Program-made: the position numbers and the translations under genes
The notes under the pieces: model-generated
The model's database searches: none
What the model saw: only the letters and a program-made list of their open reading frames with translations
What the model was told of the DNA's origin: nothing
Source: Fundicoccus ignavus
GTDB lineage: Bacteria; Bacillota; Bacilli; Lactobacillales; Aerococcaceae
Assembly: GCF_009659375.1 (NCBI RefSeq)
Contig: NZ_WJQT01000007.1
Location: 1 to 64,000, forward strand
Reading direction: 5' to 3'
DNA length: 64,000 bases
Shown: positions 33,512 to 46,056 of the stretch, in pieces
How the letters are laid out: every line of letters starts with the position of its first letter
Position numbering within the stretch: the stretch's first letter is position 1

Positions 33512-35168
33512 TATCCCCCTTCATGATTGAGTTGGCTAGTAACAAGAAGACACTCGAAGTCCAAGAAAACGCTAAATCATCATTACCTTCAGCTGTATGG
33601 GGATTATAGTTTTCAGCAAGGCCTCCAATTAAAGCAGCCTCACAGAATTTTTCAGATATTCTATATGCAGCCTCTTGATAACCTGCCCTATTGAGAGCAT
33701 CAACAAATATATACGTTTCAGGAGCCCAGATAGGTCCTAACCAATATCCATCCCCTTTAAACATTGGACTAGTAGCTTCCTCAGTCGCAAGGCCATATCG
33801 ACACTCGAAGCGTGACAATAACTGCTGAACCAGAGAAGAACTCAATTTTTTATCTAATCTATAAGCAATCACGATTGGCAAATATAACATGGCACTTGAT
33901 GTAGATTTGACAAGTTCTTTTGAATAAGTGTGAAAAGCTCTTAATTGGCCATCAACGTTGAATGCTGGTAAGAAACGGTCAAACAAATCATCTGCCTGCC
34001 TTTGCCAATTTGATGACTCGTCTAGTTTGCCTAATTCTTGTGCCATTGAAGCCAGGATATCCATTTGCTGAATTAAATATGCACTCAAATCAGGAGCTGT
34101 GACTGGAAAACCTTCATGAAAGATCGAGGCATTATCCCAACCTGAATCATTACCGTGTGTATAGTAAGGTAAACCATCCTCCATGCGATAGTTCAACCAA
34201 AAATTAGTATTAGCCACAAAACTATCATAGATGACAGATAATCTAGCCGGTTCACAGAAATAGTTATTTATACTCATCATTTTCTGATAGGCCCAGGCAT
34301 GAATGGGAGGCTTAACACAATTATACGAAACATACTTGTCATTAATAAAATCAGGATAGGCACCTGATGTATCTTGATGATCAATAAATACCTCCAACTG
34401 CTGATAAGCTAAGGCTGGATATTGCTCTGCTAATAGAATAGCGTTAAAGCAATTATCCCAACTCCAAATGTTTTGCATCCAGTTCTTAGACATATAGGTA
34501 ATATCATGCGTCAGTAAACCATCTTGACTAACCGTATTAGCCCACAATAAGTAGGTGGCAAGCTCGTGCGATTCCTGATAGCGTTCATGCGAAGTGGGCA
34601 TCTTATTGCGCCATATTTGATAATTATCTTGCAATTTTACTTGAGAATCCTCAAATGAGATTACACTCTTTTCTTCGCGTAGAACAACACGATAATTCAC
34701 CATATGCAGCTCAGAATCAGGCATTAAAGTTAAACTAATTCGCTCGTTACCAACTATTTTCCAGGGAGCATCAACATTTACAACACCAGTCAATAGACTA
34801 AGTCGATATTTCATTTCTTTTTTATACGATATATATTCAAATTCATCATTTCCAATTGCATTAAATGTATCATAACGAATCTTATCCGCTACCATTTCAA
34901 CTGACATACCTGTTGTTCGGATATGTAATGAATTGGCTTCAGGCATAATAAATTCTACCTTAGCTGTTGGATAATTTTTATGATAAATAGTTAATTGCGT
35001 TTCAGTACAATGATAATCTACTGGCTGATCAAAGATTAGTTTAAACAACTGGCTAGGGGCTTCGTCACCCCCCCTCACATCTCTTAGCCAGAATTCTTTC
35101 TCAATACACGAGATTACAAAATAAGAGCCAAACCTAGAGAACGGTATCTTGGTAATATCAATCCTCAA
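33495..35168 (-). CDS. GH63-like (alpha/alpha)6 glycoside hydrolase
   Basis: A 557-residue, probably cytoplasmic enzyme without signal peptide. Residues about 190-550 form an (alpha/alpha)6 barrel with WSWDNCFNAILLAEQYP, DFINDKYVSYNCVKPPIHAW, NDSGWDNASIF (the Asp of GWDN aligns with the proposed general acid of GH63/YgjK enzymes) and AENYNPHTAEGND (candidate base Glu). An N-terminal beta domain precedes it. In E. coli a GH63 enzyme (YgjK) lies near an Ebg-type galactosidase, so the pairing with the GH2 gene (2 bases away) may be meaningful. Activity could be on alpha-glucosides, glucosylgalactosides or mannosylglycerate; not decidable from sequence. Confidence 0.75.
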   Translation of the reverse strand: MRIDITKIPFSRFGSYFVISCIEKEFWLRDVRGGDEAPSQLFKLIFDQPVDYHCTETQLTIYHKNYPTAKVEFIMPEANSLHIRTTGMSVEMVADKIRYDTFNAIGNDEFEYISYKKEMKYRLSLLTGVVNVDAPWKIVGNERISLTLMPDSELHMVNYRVVLREEKSVISFEDSQVKLQDNYQIWRNKMPTSHERYQESHELATYLLWANTVSQDGLLTHDITYMSKNWMQNIWSWDNCFNAILLAEQYPALAYQQLEVFIDHQDTSGAYPDFINDKYVSYNCVKPPIHAWAYQKMMSINNYFCEPARLSVIYDSFVANTNFWLNYRMEDGLPYYTHGNDSGWDNASIFHEGFPVTAPDLSAYLIQQMDILASMAQELGKLDESSNWQRQADDLFDRFLPAFNVDGQLRAFHTYSKELVKSTSSAMLYLPIVIAYRLDKKLSSSLVQQLLSRFECRYGLATEEATSPMFKGDGYWLGPIWAPETYIFVDALNRAGYQEAAYRISEKFCEAALIGGLAENYNPHTAEGNDDLAFSWTSSVFLLLANSIMKGDSDNDK

Positions 35169-35170
35169 AT

Positions 35171-38110
<2,940 letters not shown>

Positions 38111-38113
38111 TTA

Positions 38114-38944
38114 CTATTTAATCGATCCTTCTAAACCATCAATAATGTATTTTTGAGCAAACAAGAATAATAATATTGGCGGAATCATCATTAGAATTGT
38201 AATGGCCATGATCCCAATAATATTATTGTCATGTACGCCTTGGAATGAAGCCAGTCCTAGTGCCAACGTATATTTGGAACGATTTTGCAAGAAAATTAAT
38301 GGTCCAAGATAGTCATTCCAAACTGTCAACACATTTAAGATTGCAACTAATATCAGCGGTGCTTTCATAATTGGTAGAAATACCCGTGAATATATTTGAA
38401 AATCATTTGCGCCATCAATTTTGGCAGCATTAGCAATATCATCTGGGAAATTCATTAAAAACTGTCGCAATAAGAAGATATAGTAAGCAGACCCTAGCAT
38501 TCCTGGGACAATTAATGGCAACAGTGTATTAATCCAGCCCAACTCATTAAACAACATATATTGCGGAATCATCGTTACATCCCAAGGCAACATCATGGAT
38601 GCTAACAATACCATAAACAAAAAGTTTTTGAACTTAAAATCATACCTTGCAAAACCATACGCAACGAGAGAGCTTGAAATAACTTGGCCAACTGTAGTAA
38701 GGACAGTTACTAAGATAGAATTCCATAAGTATTGATTAAAAGGTTGAGAATTCCAAGCGTCCGAAAAGTTACTCCACCGCCATACTGATGGTAAGATTTT
38801 CGGTGGGAACGTATTAACCTCTGTTGAGTCTTTAAAAGCCGTCAGAATTATCCACAAGAAAGGCCCAATAAAATAGATTGAGAATAATAATAAACCGATA
38901 TAAATGATGACTTTTGTTCTACGTATTTGCCCAATATTACCCAT
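38114..38944 (-). CDS. CUT1 sugar ABC transporter permease (MalG type)
   Basis: A 276-residue protein with six membrane segments. The EAA loop reads ANAAKIDGANDFQIYSRVFLPIMKAP; FLWIILTAFKDSTE at the start and a short C-terminus (KYIIDGLEGSIK) are typical of MalG-like subunits. It overlaps the MalF-type gene by 8 bases. It works with the permease at 38,937-39,899 and the binding protein at 39,972-41,201. No ATPase gene is in the operon, so it must use a shared MsmK-type ATPase encoded elsewhere. Confidence 0.92.
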   Translation of the reverse strand: MGNIGQIRRTKVIIYIGLLLFSIYFIGPFLWIILTAFKDSTEVNTFPPKILPSVWRWSNFSDAWNSQPFNQYLWNSILVTVLTTVGQVISSSLVAYGFARYDFKFKNFLFMVLLASMMLPWDVTMIPQYMLFNELGWINTLLPLIVPGMLGSAYYIFLLRQFLMNFPDDIANAAKIDGANDFQIYSRVFLPIMKAPLILVAILNVLTVWNDYLGPLIFLQNRSKYTLALGLASFQGVHDNNIIGIMAITILMMIPPILLFLFAQKYIIDGLEGSIK

Positions 38945-39899
38945 TTTCCCTAACTCCTTTCACTATTTTCACTTTTTTAGGTTTCTTCTTAGTCTTCACT
39001 TCATTCTCATAGAATACCCATGCAGATGATGATCTAAAGATAACCATTGTTAAGACGAGAATAATAATAAACATTATCCAAGCATTAGCACTTGCATAGC
39101 CCAACCGATGATGTTTGAAGGCATTTTCATAGACATACAAACCATAGAAGTATGTAGACTTCAAAGGTCCCCCACCTGTTAATAAAATAACCAAAGTTAA
39201 TTGTTGCAAGGCCGTAATTGTTGACGTGACCAAGTTAAACAAAATGGTGGGGGTAATAACCGGAACAGTAATCTTGATAAATTGTTGCCATGGTGTTGCT
39301 CCATCAATAACCGCAGCCTCATAGTAACTACTTGGAATACTGCGAATATCTGTATAAAAAATCAACATCATATTACCTACACCCCAAGCACTTGCAATTA
39401 CAATTGCAACAATCGCCCAGTTTGGATCTCTTAACCAGAGCGGCCCATCAATTCCAACAAATCCTAATAAAAAATTCAGAATCCCATTATTCGAATCCAG
39501 AATCCATCCCCAAATAATCGCGACAGCAACGCCCGACACAACAGAAGGAATATAGAATATAACACGAAATAGATTCGTCCCCTTAACATTCGTTGCAATT
39601 AGCACAGCTAATATTAAGGCAATCAATAAATTCAATGGTACAAATAAGACAGCAAACTTGAATGTAATCTTTAATGAACTCCAAAATTGTGAATCTTCAG
39701 TGAACATTCGAATATAATTACCTAGACCAACAAACGTAGCATCTCCAATGACGGGCCAATCATGAAAACTCATGATAAGAGAAAGAACTAATGGACCAGC
39801 TGTAAACGCAATAAAACCGACTAGCCATGGCGAGATAAATAAATACGGGGTGATTTTCTCTACGAATTTCTTCTTACGATCATAACTGCTATTCATCAC
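38937..39899 (-). CDS. CUT1 sugar ABC transporter permease (MalF type)
   Basis: A 320-residue protein with six membrane segments. Motifs: PYLFISPWLVGFIAFTAGPL at the start, the EAA loop (YYEAAVIDGATPWQQFIKITVP) and GYASANAWIMFIIILVLT near the end. It partners the MalG-type permease. A 14-bp inverted repeat lies between its start and the binding-protein gene upstream, a common way to keep permease expression below that of the binding protein. Confidence 0.92.
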   Translation of the reverse strand: MMNSSYDRKKKFVEKITPYLFISPWLVGFIAFTAGPLVLSLIMSFHDWPVIGDATFVGLGNYIRMFTEDSQFWSSLKITFKFAVLFVPLNLLIALILAVLIATNVKGTNLFRVIFYIPSVVSGVAVAIIWGWILDSNNGILNFLLGFVGIDGPLWLRDPNWAIVAIVIASAWGVGNMMLIFYTDIRSIPSSYYEAAVIDGATPWQQFIKITVPVITPTILFNLVTSTITALQQLTLVILLTGGGPLKSTYFYGLYVYENAFKHHRLGYASANAWIMFIIILVLTMVIFRSSSAWVFYENEVKTKKKPKKVKIVKGVRENG

Positions 39900-39924
39900 T
39901 AAACCTTCCTTTCGAAATGAAAAA

Positions 39925-39961
39925 TTAAACTCTACTTTATTAAATAGAAAGTAGAGTTTAA
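39925..39961 (-). other. Intercistronic hairpin between binding-protein and permease genes
   Basis: TTAAACTCTACTTT and AAAGTAGAGTTTAA form a perfect 14-bp stem with a 9-base loop. It lies 10 bases after the binding-protein stop, and no strong T-run follows. Likely protects the upstream mRNA end or partly terminates. Confidence 0.75.
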
Positions 39962-39971
39962 TCTATTCTTA

Positions 39972-41201
39972 TTACTCTACAACTGAATTTAAAGCTTCAG
40001 TCGGATCACTTAATGTTGTCGGATTAAAAGCTAATTCAAAAGCATAACTTAATTTTTCTGAGAAATCACTCCAGTTCTCAATTACAAATGAACTTGGACC
40101 ATAAGCTTCACTTCGCTCAAGCATTTCATAGAAGACTCCTCTAACTTCATCATCTTCTAGTCCTTCAGATTCAACGACACTTTTTAGAACAGGTAACTCG
40201 TACTCAATACGATATAAATTAGCCTCTTCATTTGTCCAATATTTGATGAACTCCCATGCCTCCTCTTTGTGTTCAGAATCTACTGAAATGGCTAGTCCAG
40301 ATGAACTTAACACAGAAACACTCTCTTTATCGTTAAAACCGGGAATAGGCGCCACTCCGTAATTAATACCTGCTTCAGCAAATGAACCAATATCCCATGC
40401 TCCCGATACTACCATTGCTGCAGTTTGAGATTCAAACTCATCTGTTCCCCAGCTTTCAGAAGTAGTCGCCTCACCATTCACTAACATTTGTTGGAAAGTT
40501 TCTAAAACTTCGACTGCTTCAGGTGAATTCACCGAGCCATCAGTCTCACCATCCTCATTAGAGTAAGTTGCCCCGTTGCTCCATAAGTACATTTCAAAGT
40601 CATATGGATCTGGTTTACCAGGCATAATATAACCGTATACATTCCCTTCTAAGTTAGCTATCTGTTCTGAAGCTGTAGCCACATCTGCCCAAGTCCATTC
40701 ATTTGTAGGATATTCAACGCCAGCCGCATCAAATAAATCCTTGTTATAATAAAGCGCATGTGTCGTAAAGCCTACTGGAATACCATAGATGGTATCGTCA
40801 ATCGAGTTGTAATTCCAAGTAGTCTCATAGAAATTGTCTTTATACGCCTCGCCCTCAGCTTCAATATAAGCATCTAATTGTTCTAAGCCACCTGAATATT
40901 GAGGGTAGTTCCACATGTACATAACATCTGGTGCATCTCCTGCGCCCATACCTGCCGTAATTCTAGTATCATAATCCCCGCCTAATCCTTCCAGTAGCAC
41001 TTCAATCTCATCTTGAGAACTATTAAACGCATCTACCAAAGCTTGTTGTTGATCTAAATTTGACTGACTATCCCACGTAGAAAATCGAATTTGAACTTTA
41101 TCCTGTGCACTAACCTCAATTGGGTTAGTGATTACCTGTCCGAATGTTGAAAGTGTCAAAAGAGATGCCAGAGACGCTACGCCAAGTTTCCATCTTTTCA
41201 T
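39972..41201 (-). CDS. CUT1 sugar-binding protein
   Basis: A 409-residue exported solute-binding protein (SBP_bac_1). Signal peptide residues 1-33, ending EVSA before QDKVQIRFSTWD; no lipobox cysteine is seen, so it may stay soluble or be held by its uncleaved helix. Family motifs: GDAPDVMYMW, YGIPVGFTTHALYYNKDLFD, EAWEFIKYWTNEE. ATG 41,201 was chosen because TTGGAGG lies 9 bases upstream; an in-frame start 24 codons earlier overlaps the promoter. It is the first gene of the galactoside operon. Confidence 0.92.
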   Translation of the reverse strand: MKRWKLGVASLASLLTLSTFGQVITNPIEVSAQDKVQIRFSTWDSQSNLDQQQALVDAFNSSQDEIEVLLEGLGGDYDTRITAGMGAGDAPDVMYMWNYPQYSGGLEQLDAYIEAEGEAYKDNFYETTWNYNSIDDTIYGIPVGFTTHALYYNKDLFDAAGVEYPTNEWTWADVATASEQIANLEGNVYGYIMPGKPDPYDFEMYLWSNGATYSNEDGETDGSVNSPEAVEVLETFQQMLVNGEATTSESWGTDEFESQTAAMVVSGAWDIGSFAEAGINYGVAPIPGFNDKESVSVLSSSGLAISVDSEHKEEAWEFIKYWTNEEANLYRIEYELPVLKSVVESEGLEDDEVRGVFYEMLERSEAYGPSSFVIENWSDFSEKLSYAFELAFNPTTLSDPTEALNSVVE

Positions 41202-41232
41202 TAAAAAAACCTCCAAATATTTATTTAAACAT

Positions 41233-41287
41233 AGCATACAATAAAATTTAGTAAATGTAAATGCTTTCTTCAAAGTTTACTAAATTT
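41233..41287 (-). promoter_or_regulatory. Promoter, cre-like site and operator of the galactoside operon
   Basis: Minus strand -35 TTTACA (41,261-41,256), 17 bases, -10 TATGCT (41,238-41,233). Perfect 12-bp arms AAATTTAGTAAA (41,244-41,255) and TTTACTAAATTT (41,276-41,287) lie in the spacer and upstream of the -35, a layout suited to repression, perhaps by the operon's LacI-type protein. AGAAAGCATTTACA (41,269-41,256) differs from the cre consensus at two positions and overlaps the -35. Confidence 0.65.
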
Positions 41288-42080
41288 ATTTTTAGTAGAT
41301 TAATTATACTTATTGGTGAAATTGTTCGACCCATAATGCCTCTTGATGCCTAGTCGTTTTCTCTTATTCAAAGACTTCTTATAATTAAGAGAGTCCCTAA
41401 AGTTCCGTCTAAAAAAAGCAATACAATATGTTAATATAGGGAGAATCTCTTGTACTTTCATCATTTAGATTACTTGCAATGATACCCCCACTCAAAGATT
41501 ACAAAATCCACTTTTGATTTGACGGTATTTGTAGATACTTAGATTTATGAAGCATTACTAAAGAGTGTTTTTTCACCCTCGCTCCCTATGATGGCTTTGG
41601 TAAGGTCTCAGTTGACTAAGTTATATTGAATTGAAAATCACATAGTCTAGACTATCCTTTTGTTTGTAAAATCCATCATTATATTGATTTTTATGTATTC
41701 CACCTTGCTGACTCAAATTCTGAGTCGACATATTGGAAATGGTACATTACTTATTACAATACTGAAAGAGTCACGCTTAAAATGGGATTGAAAATTCCAG
41801 CATAAAAACCATGCATGAATTAATCACGCATGGTACAAAATATTTTTGTTTATTTACCTGTCTACTTGATAGGGGCAGTTCATAATGGGTAGTACTGACT
41901 ATTTATTAAATATCTTACTAAATATATAGTCAGAATTCTTTATTAAAACCTGTTTGACTTTTCTGAGTGAAGCTTACTCTATCATCAAAATTTAAGTCTA
42001 AATCATCTTTCGTTATTAAAAGTCTAATTAAAGATTTTATTATTAATTCGAGTAGAGAACGGTATCAAAAGTACACTGAC
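41288..42080. other. Long non-coding stretch, probably decayed
   Basis: No intact gene. One minus frame is open from 42,064 to a TGA at 41,930-41,932 (44 codons; contains LLITKDDLDLNFDDRVSFTQ). It looks protein-like but lacks a start, so it may be the end of a lost gene. A terminator hairpin follows it at 41,803-41,834. Confidence 0.5.
41803..41834 (-). terminator. Orphan terminator hairpin
   Basis: Minus strand ACCATGC, 13-base loop, GCATGGT, then TTTT. It lies after the 44-codon fragment and not after any intact gene, supporting loss of a gene here. Confidence 0.5.
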
Positions 42081-42118
42081 AAAAACAGCACAAAAGTCAC
42101 TATGACTCTTGTGCTGTT
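42081..42118 (-). terminator. Intrinsic terminator of the AfuA/HptA-like transporter operon
   Basis: Arms of 16 bases with one mismatch (AACAGCACAA and TTGTGCTGTT plus inner TGACT/AGTCA), then TTTTTGT on the minus strand. Confidence 0.85.
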
Positions 42119-42163
42119 TCTCATAAAAAATAATTAATTAAATATGTTGTTCTATCGAGCACA

Positions 42164-43825
42164 CTACATCGAAATATCGTCACTCTTCGTTACTTTCATA
42201 AAGATTAACAAGGAAATAACTGTAAAGAGCGTTAAAATCGTTGATAATGCTGCCGCAATCCCGTAGTTACCACGAATAACTTCCGTATAAATTGCTACTG
42301 TCATCGTACGTGTACGTACATTATAAAGTAAAATCGACGTAGACAATTCTGACAACATCGTAATCCAGCTTAGGATAGCTCCTGCAATAATTCCAGACAT
42401 CATCATCGGTACGGTAATTTTGAAAAATGTATTGATTTTGCCGCTTCCTAAACTAGATGCTGCTTCTTCAATAGAAGTTGGAATCTGCATCAAAGAAGCA
42501 ACAGATGAACGAATCGTATAAGGTAAACGTCTAACTGACATTGATACAACCATAATTAAGGCAGTACCAGTAATCGCCAATATTCCACTACCACCGATTC
42601 CAGTGTTAAATGACGTTAGAAAAGCAATCCCCATTACTGTTCCAGGCACAATATAAGGAATCATACTTAATGAATCAATGACAGATGTGACCGCATTACG
42701 TTTTCGAACAGCTAAATATGAAATGAAAATCGCAAATATTACTACGACAATCATCGCAAGCAACGGAATTCTGATTGTATTAAAGATCGCTGGTCCCATG
42801 CGGCTGAATGCTTCTCGATAGCTATCCAATGAATAACCTGGTTGGAAAACCATGCCTTTTGTATTCTTGAATGAAGTGTAAATTAAATAGCCTTGTGGCA
42901 ACACTGCTAAGAAAACTACACCATAACAAACGAGATAGACAATGACTTTCTTCAAACCTGTAATTTCTTTAGCTGCTACAGGATGAAGTGAACTCATCGT
43001 AATCGATTTACTATTCGCAACATAACGTTGACCTAAGAAAATGACTAACGCAATGATAATGGAAATAATCGCTAAAGCTGATGCAAAGGCCGCGTTCCCG
43101 CCTACTTCACTCATAAATTCTGAATAAATTAAAACTGGGAATGTTCGATACCCTTCACCAATTAACATCGGTGTTCCGAAATCTGAGAAAGCACGCATGA
43201 AAACTAGTAAAGCGCCCGCTAATAAAGTTGGAACTAATAGAGGTAAAATCACTTTAACAAAACGATTTAAGCCTGTACTTCCCATATTCTCTGCCGCTTC
43301 CAGAATAGAGTTGTCAATACTCTTGAATGCTCCATTGACATATAAGAAAATCAACGGGAATAATTGTAGTGTAAACACCAATACAATACCTGTGAAACCG
43401 TAGATATCTGGCATTGTAAAACCAAAGATGTTTGAGAAGAAGCGCGTAATCACACCATTTCTTCCTAACAATAAAATCCAAGAGTAAGCACCAATAAAAG
43501 GTGCTGACATCGATGCAATAATAATCAATATTCTAAGCAGTTTCTTGCCTTTAAATTGATACATCGCAAAACAATACGCTAAAGCCACGCCTAGCACTAA
43601 AGAAAAAGCAGTGGCAGTTAGTGATACTTTAAAACTATTGATTAGTGTGGTTGAATAATAACTTTTTGAAAAAAAGGTCGTAAAATTTTCTAAGCCAAAG
43701 CCATTTTCTGTGACTAAAGCTTGTCTCAATACATTACCAACCGGATATACTAGAAAAATGATGTACGTTAACAGAATAAATAAGGAAGAGCCACTCCAGA
43801 TATCTAATGAAAATTTCTTTTTCAT
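42164..43825 (-). CDS. ABC transporter permease, two fused permease domains (AfuB/FbpB type)
   Basis: A 553-residue membrane protein with about twelve hydrophobic segments. It contains two permease modules, each with an EAA loop: ILEAAENMGSTGLNRFVKVILP near residue 180 and IEEAASSLGSGKINTFFKITVP near residue 440. Fused permeases of this kind are typical of iron(III), thiamine and organophosphate importers. Its start overlaps the stop of the ATPase gene by one base. Given the partner binding protein and the two-component genes upstream, sugar phosphate import seems more likely than iron, but this is inference. Confidence 0.88.
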   Translation of the reverse strand: MKKKFSLDIWSGSSLFILLTYIIFLVYPVGNVLRQALVTENGFGLENFTTFFSKSYYSTTLINSFKVSLTATAFSLVLGVALAYCFAMYQFKGKKLLRILIIIASMSAPFIGAYSWILLLGRNGVITRFFSNIFGFTMPDIYGFTGIVLVFTLQLFPLIFLYVNGAFKSIDNSILEAAENMGSTGLNRFVKVILPLLVPTLLAGALLVFMRAFSDFGTPMLIGEGYRTFPVLIYSEFMSEVGGNAAFASALAIISIIIALVIFLGQRYVANSKSITMSSLHPVAAKEITGLKKVIVYLVCYGVVFLAVLPQGYLIYTSFKNTKGMVFQPGYSLDSYREAFSRMGPAIFNTIRIPLLAMIVVVIFAIFISYLAVRKRNAVTSVIDSLSMIPYIVPGTVMGIAFLTSFNTGIGGSGILAITGTALIMVVSMSVRRLPYTIRSSVASLMQIPTSIEEAASSLGSGKINTFFKITVPMMMSGIIAGAILSWITMLSELSTSILLYNVRTRTMTVAIYTEVIRGNYGIAAALSTILTLFTVISLLIFMKVTKSDDISM

Positions 43826-44913
43826 TATGACACCCCCAGTAAGTTTCGCTCGCCATCTTCAGTGAAGACATTAATTTTCTGTACATTGATTTTCAGTTTA
43901 ATTTGATCGCCAGGATTTAAGTTTTCATAAAATGTCGACTCTTCACTTAATTGAACGCGTTTGCCAAAGCCTAAATCTAAGTAATACTCTGTATTTAAAC
44001 CTAGATAAATACTATCTTGAATCGTCGCTTCTAAATCCCACTCTTCGTCGTCTCTTACTCTCTGGAATTCTTCCGGACGAATACTAATGCGTACTTTTTG
44101 TGATGCCTCATGATTCAAAGCAGGAAACGCTAATTGGTAACCATTCTCAAATTGTAAGTAGGCTTGTCCATCTTTATGAATCAATTCACCATCTTGAATG
44201 TTGGTGCGTCCAATAAATGTTGAAACAAATTCATTACTTGGACGATGATACAATTCTTTTGGTTGACCAATTTGTTGGATCAGTCCATCTTTCATGACTG
44301 CGATTTGATCTGAAATAGCCATGGCTTCTTCTTGATCATGCGTTACATAAACGGTTGTAATCCCAACTTCTCTCTGAATTTCACGAATTGCTTGACGCAT
44401 ATCAATTCTCAATTTCGCATCCAAGTTACTTAGGGGTTCATCCATCAATAGCACGCCTGGATTAATCGCTAAAGCTCTTGCTAAGGCAACCCTTTGTTGT
44501 TGTCCCCCACTTAGATTTTCCGGCTTACGGTCTTGATATTGATCAATTTGCATCAATTTTAAGTATTTGTCTGCATTCTTTTTAACGTCAGCTTTTGATA
44601 ATTTACGCTGTTTTAAACCAAATTCTACGTTTTCTCGGACGGTTAAATGCGGGAAAATCGCATAGTTTTGAAACACCATCCCAATATTTCGCTTACTTGG
44701 ATCTTTATCATTGATGCGTGTCTCATTGAAGTAAAAGTCGCCGCCTTCAATTGAGTTAAAACCCGCAATCATTCTTAGTAGGGTTGTTTTCCCACAACCC
44801 GAAGGACCTAGTAATGTAAATAAGGTCCCTTCTGGAATTGTAACGTTTAAATCAGGAATAACCGCAACACCATTGTATTCCTTACGTGCATGTTTAATAA
44901 TTATTTTACTCAT
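43825..44913 (-). CDS. ABC transporter ATPase (AfuC/FbpC/PotA type)
   Basis: A 362-residue cytoplasmic ATPase. Walker A GPSGCGKTT near residue 34, signature LSGGQQQRVALARAL, Walker B LLMDEPLSNLDAKL, then VTHDQEEAMAISDQIAVM. A C-terminal TOBE-like domain (about 270-362, including ISIRPEEF) places it in the Fbp/Pot/Mal group. It lies between the binding protein (12 bases upstream) and the fused permease. Confidence 0.92.
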   Translation of the reverse strand: MSKIIIKHARKEYNGVAVIPDLNVTIPEGTLFTLLGPSGCGKTTLLRMIAGFNSIEGGDFYFNETRINDKDPSKRNIGMVFQNYAIFPHLTVRENVEFGLKQRKLSKADVKKNADKYLKLMQIDQYQDRKPENLSGGQQQRVALARALAINPGVLLMDEPLSNLDAKLRIDMRQAIREIQREVGITTVYVTHDQEEAMAISDQIAVMKDGLIQQIGQPKELYHRPSNEFVSTFIGRTNIQDGELIHKDGQAYLQFENGYQLAFPALNHEASQKVRISIRPEEFQRVRDDEEWDLEATIQDSIYLGLNTEYYLDLGFGKRVQLSEESTFYENLNPGDQIKLKINVQKINVFTEDGERNLLGVS

Positions 44914-44925
44914 GGTGAAGGCCGC

Positions 44926-45972
44926 CTATCTATTTGATTCAATATCTACGAAAATATCCGTGAATCGTTTTACGATACTGTCTTTATTCTCGATGACAAA
45001 TTCCATGTCTTCTTCTAATGTCTCGATGTCAGCTAATGCTTTCATGTTCTCGCTGGTTTCAGCATCTTTACGCACTGGGCGGTTTGTTGTAGTTGTTCCT
45101 AGAACATTTTGAATCTCTTCTGAAATGACAAAATCAACAAACAATTTCGCGTTATCCATATTTTCCGCACCTTTAATTACCGCAACACTTGCAGGTAGGA
45201 ATACAGTTCCTTCTTTTGGATAAATGATTTCAATATTTGCGCCATCATTTAATAATTTAACTGCTGGGTCTTCATAAGTTAAACCGACAGCCATTTCGCC
45301 ATCCGCTACAGTTTTATACACATTACTTGAACTTGAACTAATTTTACCGTCTACTAATGTGAATAATTCATGTACATACTCCCATGCTTCGTCACTTTCA
45401 TAGCCACCTTTGGCTGCTAACATGTTTGTTAATTGCGCAAAAGCACTTGATGAGTTTGCTGGATCTGCTGTCGCAATCTTACCTTTTAATTCTTCATTTA
45501 ATAAATCTGCATAGCCTTCAATTGAAATATCTCCGACTAAATCTGGGTTCACAACAATCACGCTACCATCAATGGTATAAGGCGTATAGAATCCGGTTGT
45601 GTTCTGATAAGCTTCTACTAATTGATCGTTTTCTTCCGGTACGTATTCTTCAAATAATTCTGTACTTTGAGCATATTGTGAGTAAGCGCCACCAAAAATA
45701 ACATCAGCAACCGGTGCATTTTTCTCACTTTCTAGTTTCGTGAATAATTCACCTGTTCCCGCTTGAATTAGTTCTACTTTTACACCATATTTTTCTTCAA
45801 ATGCTGGAATTGTCGCATTAATTAAACCTTCTGAGTTAGGAGAATAAACAACTAATGTATCTGAACCTTCACTTGCACCTTCAGTCGTTTCAGTCTTTTC
45901 TGCTTGGCCACATGCTGTCAATGTTAATAAGGACATCCCTGCTAATAACAATAATTTATTAATTTTACCCAT
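44926..45972 (-). CDS. AfuA/HptA-like substrate-binding lipoprotein
   Basis: A 348-residue lipoprotein: the signal peptide ends LTAC, a clear lipobox, near residue 21. The fold is that of iron(III)-type binding proteins (TLVVYSPNSEGLINATIPAF, ATADPANSSSAFAQL, EGTVFLPASVAVI). The paired tyrosines that bind iron in FbpA are not evident; the matching region reads VGLTYEDPAVKLL, as in AfuA-like proteins, which bind hexose phosphates. HptA of S. aureus, from the same group, works with a YesM/YesN-type pair to sense sugar phosphates, and such a pair is directly upstream here. ATG 45,972 has AAAGGAG 8 bases upstream. Iron uptake remains the alternative. Confidence 0.8.
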   Translation of the reverse strand: MGKINKLLLLAGMSLLTLTACGQAEKTETTEGASEGSDTLVVYSPNSEGLINATIPAFEEKYGVKVELIQAGTGELFTKLESEKNAPVADVIFGGAYSQYAQSTELFEEYVPEENDQLVEAYQNTTGFYTPYTIDGSVIVVNPDLVGDISIEGYADLLNEELKGKIATADPANSSSAFAQLTNMLAAKGGYESDEAWEYVHELFTLVDGKISSSSSNVYKTVADGEMAVGLTYEDPAVKLLNDGANIEIIYPKEGTVFLPASVAVIKGAENMDNAKLFVDFVISEEIQNVLGTTTTNRPVRKDAETSENMKALADIETLEEDMEFVIENKDSIVKRFTDIFVDIESNR

Positions 45973-46056
45973 TTTAACCACTCCTTTTCTTTACCTCATC
46001 ATAGCTGAAGTGGTATCGCTTTCAAATACTACAAACCTACACTTTGGGGTAAAATC

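Noticed and set aside
42164-45972. Iron(III) transporter
   Set aside because: The fold is right, but paired tyrosine ligands are not evident and a YesM/YesN pair adjoins it; AfuA/HptA-type sugar phosphate transport fits better. Not fully excluded.
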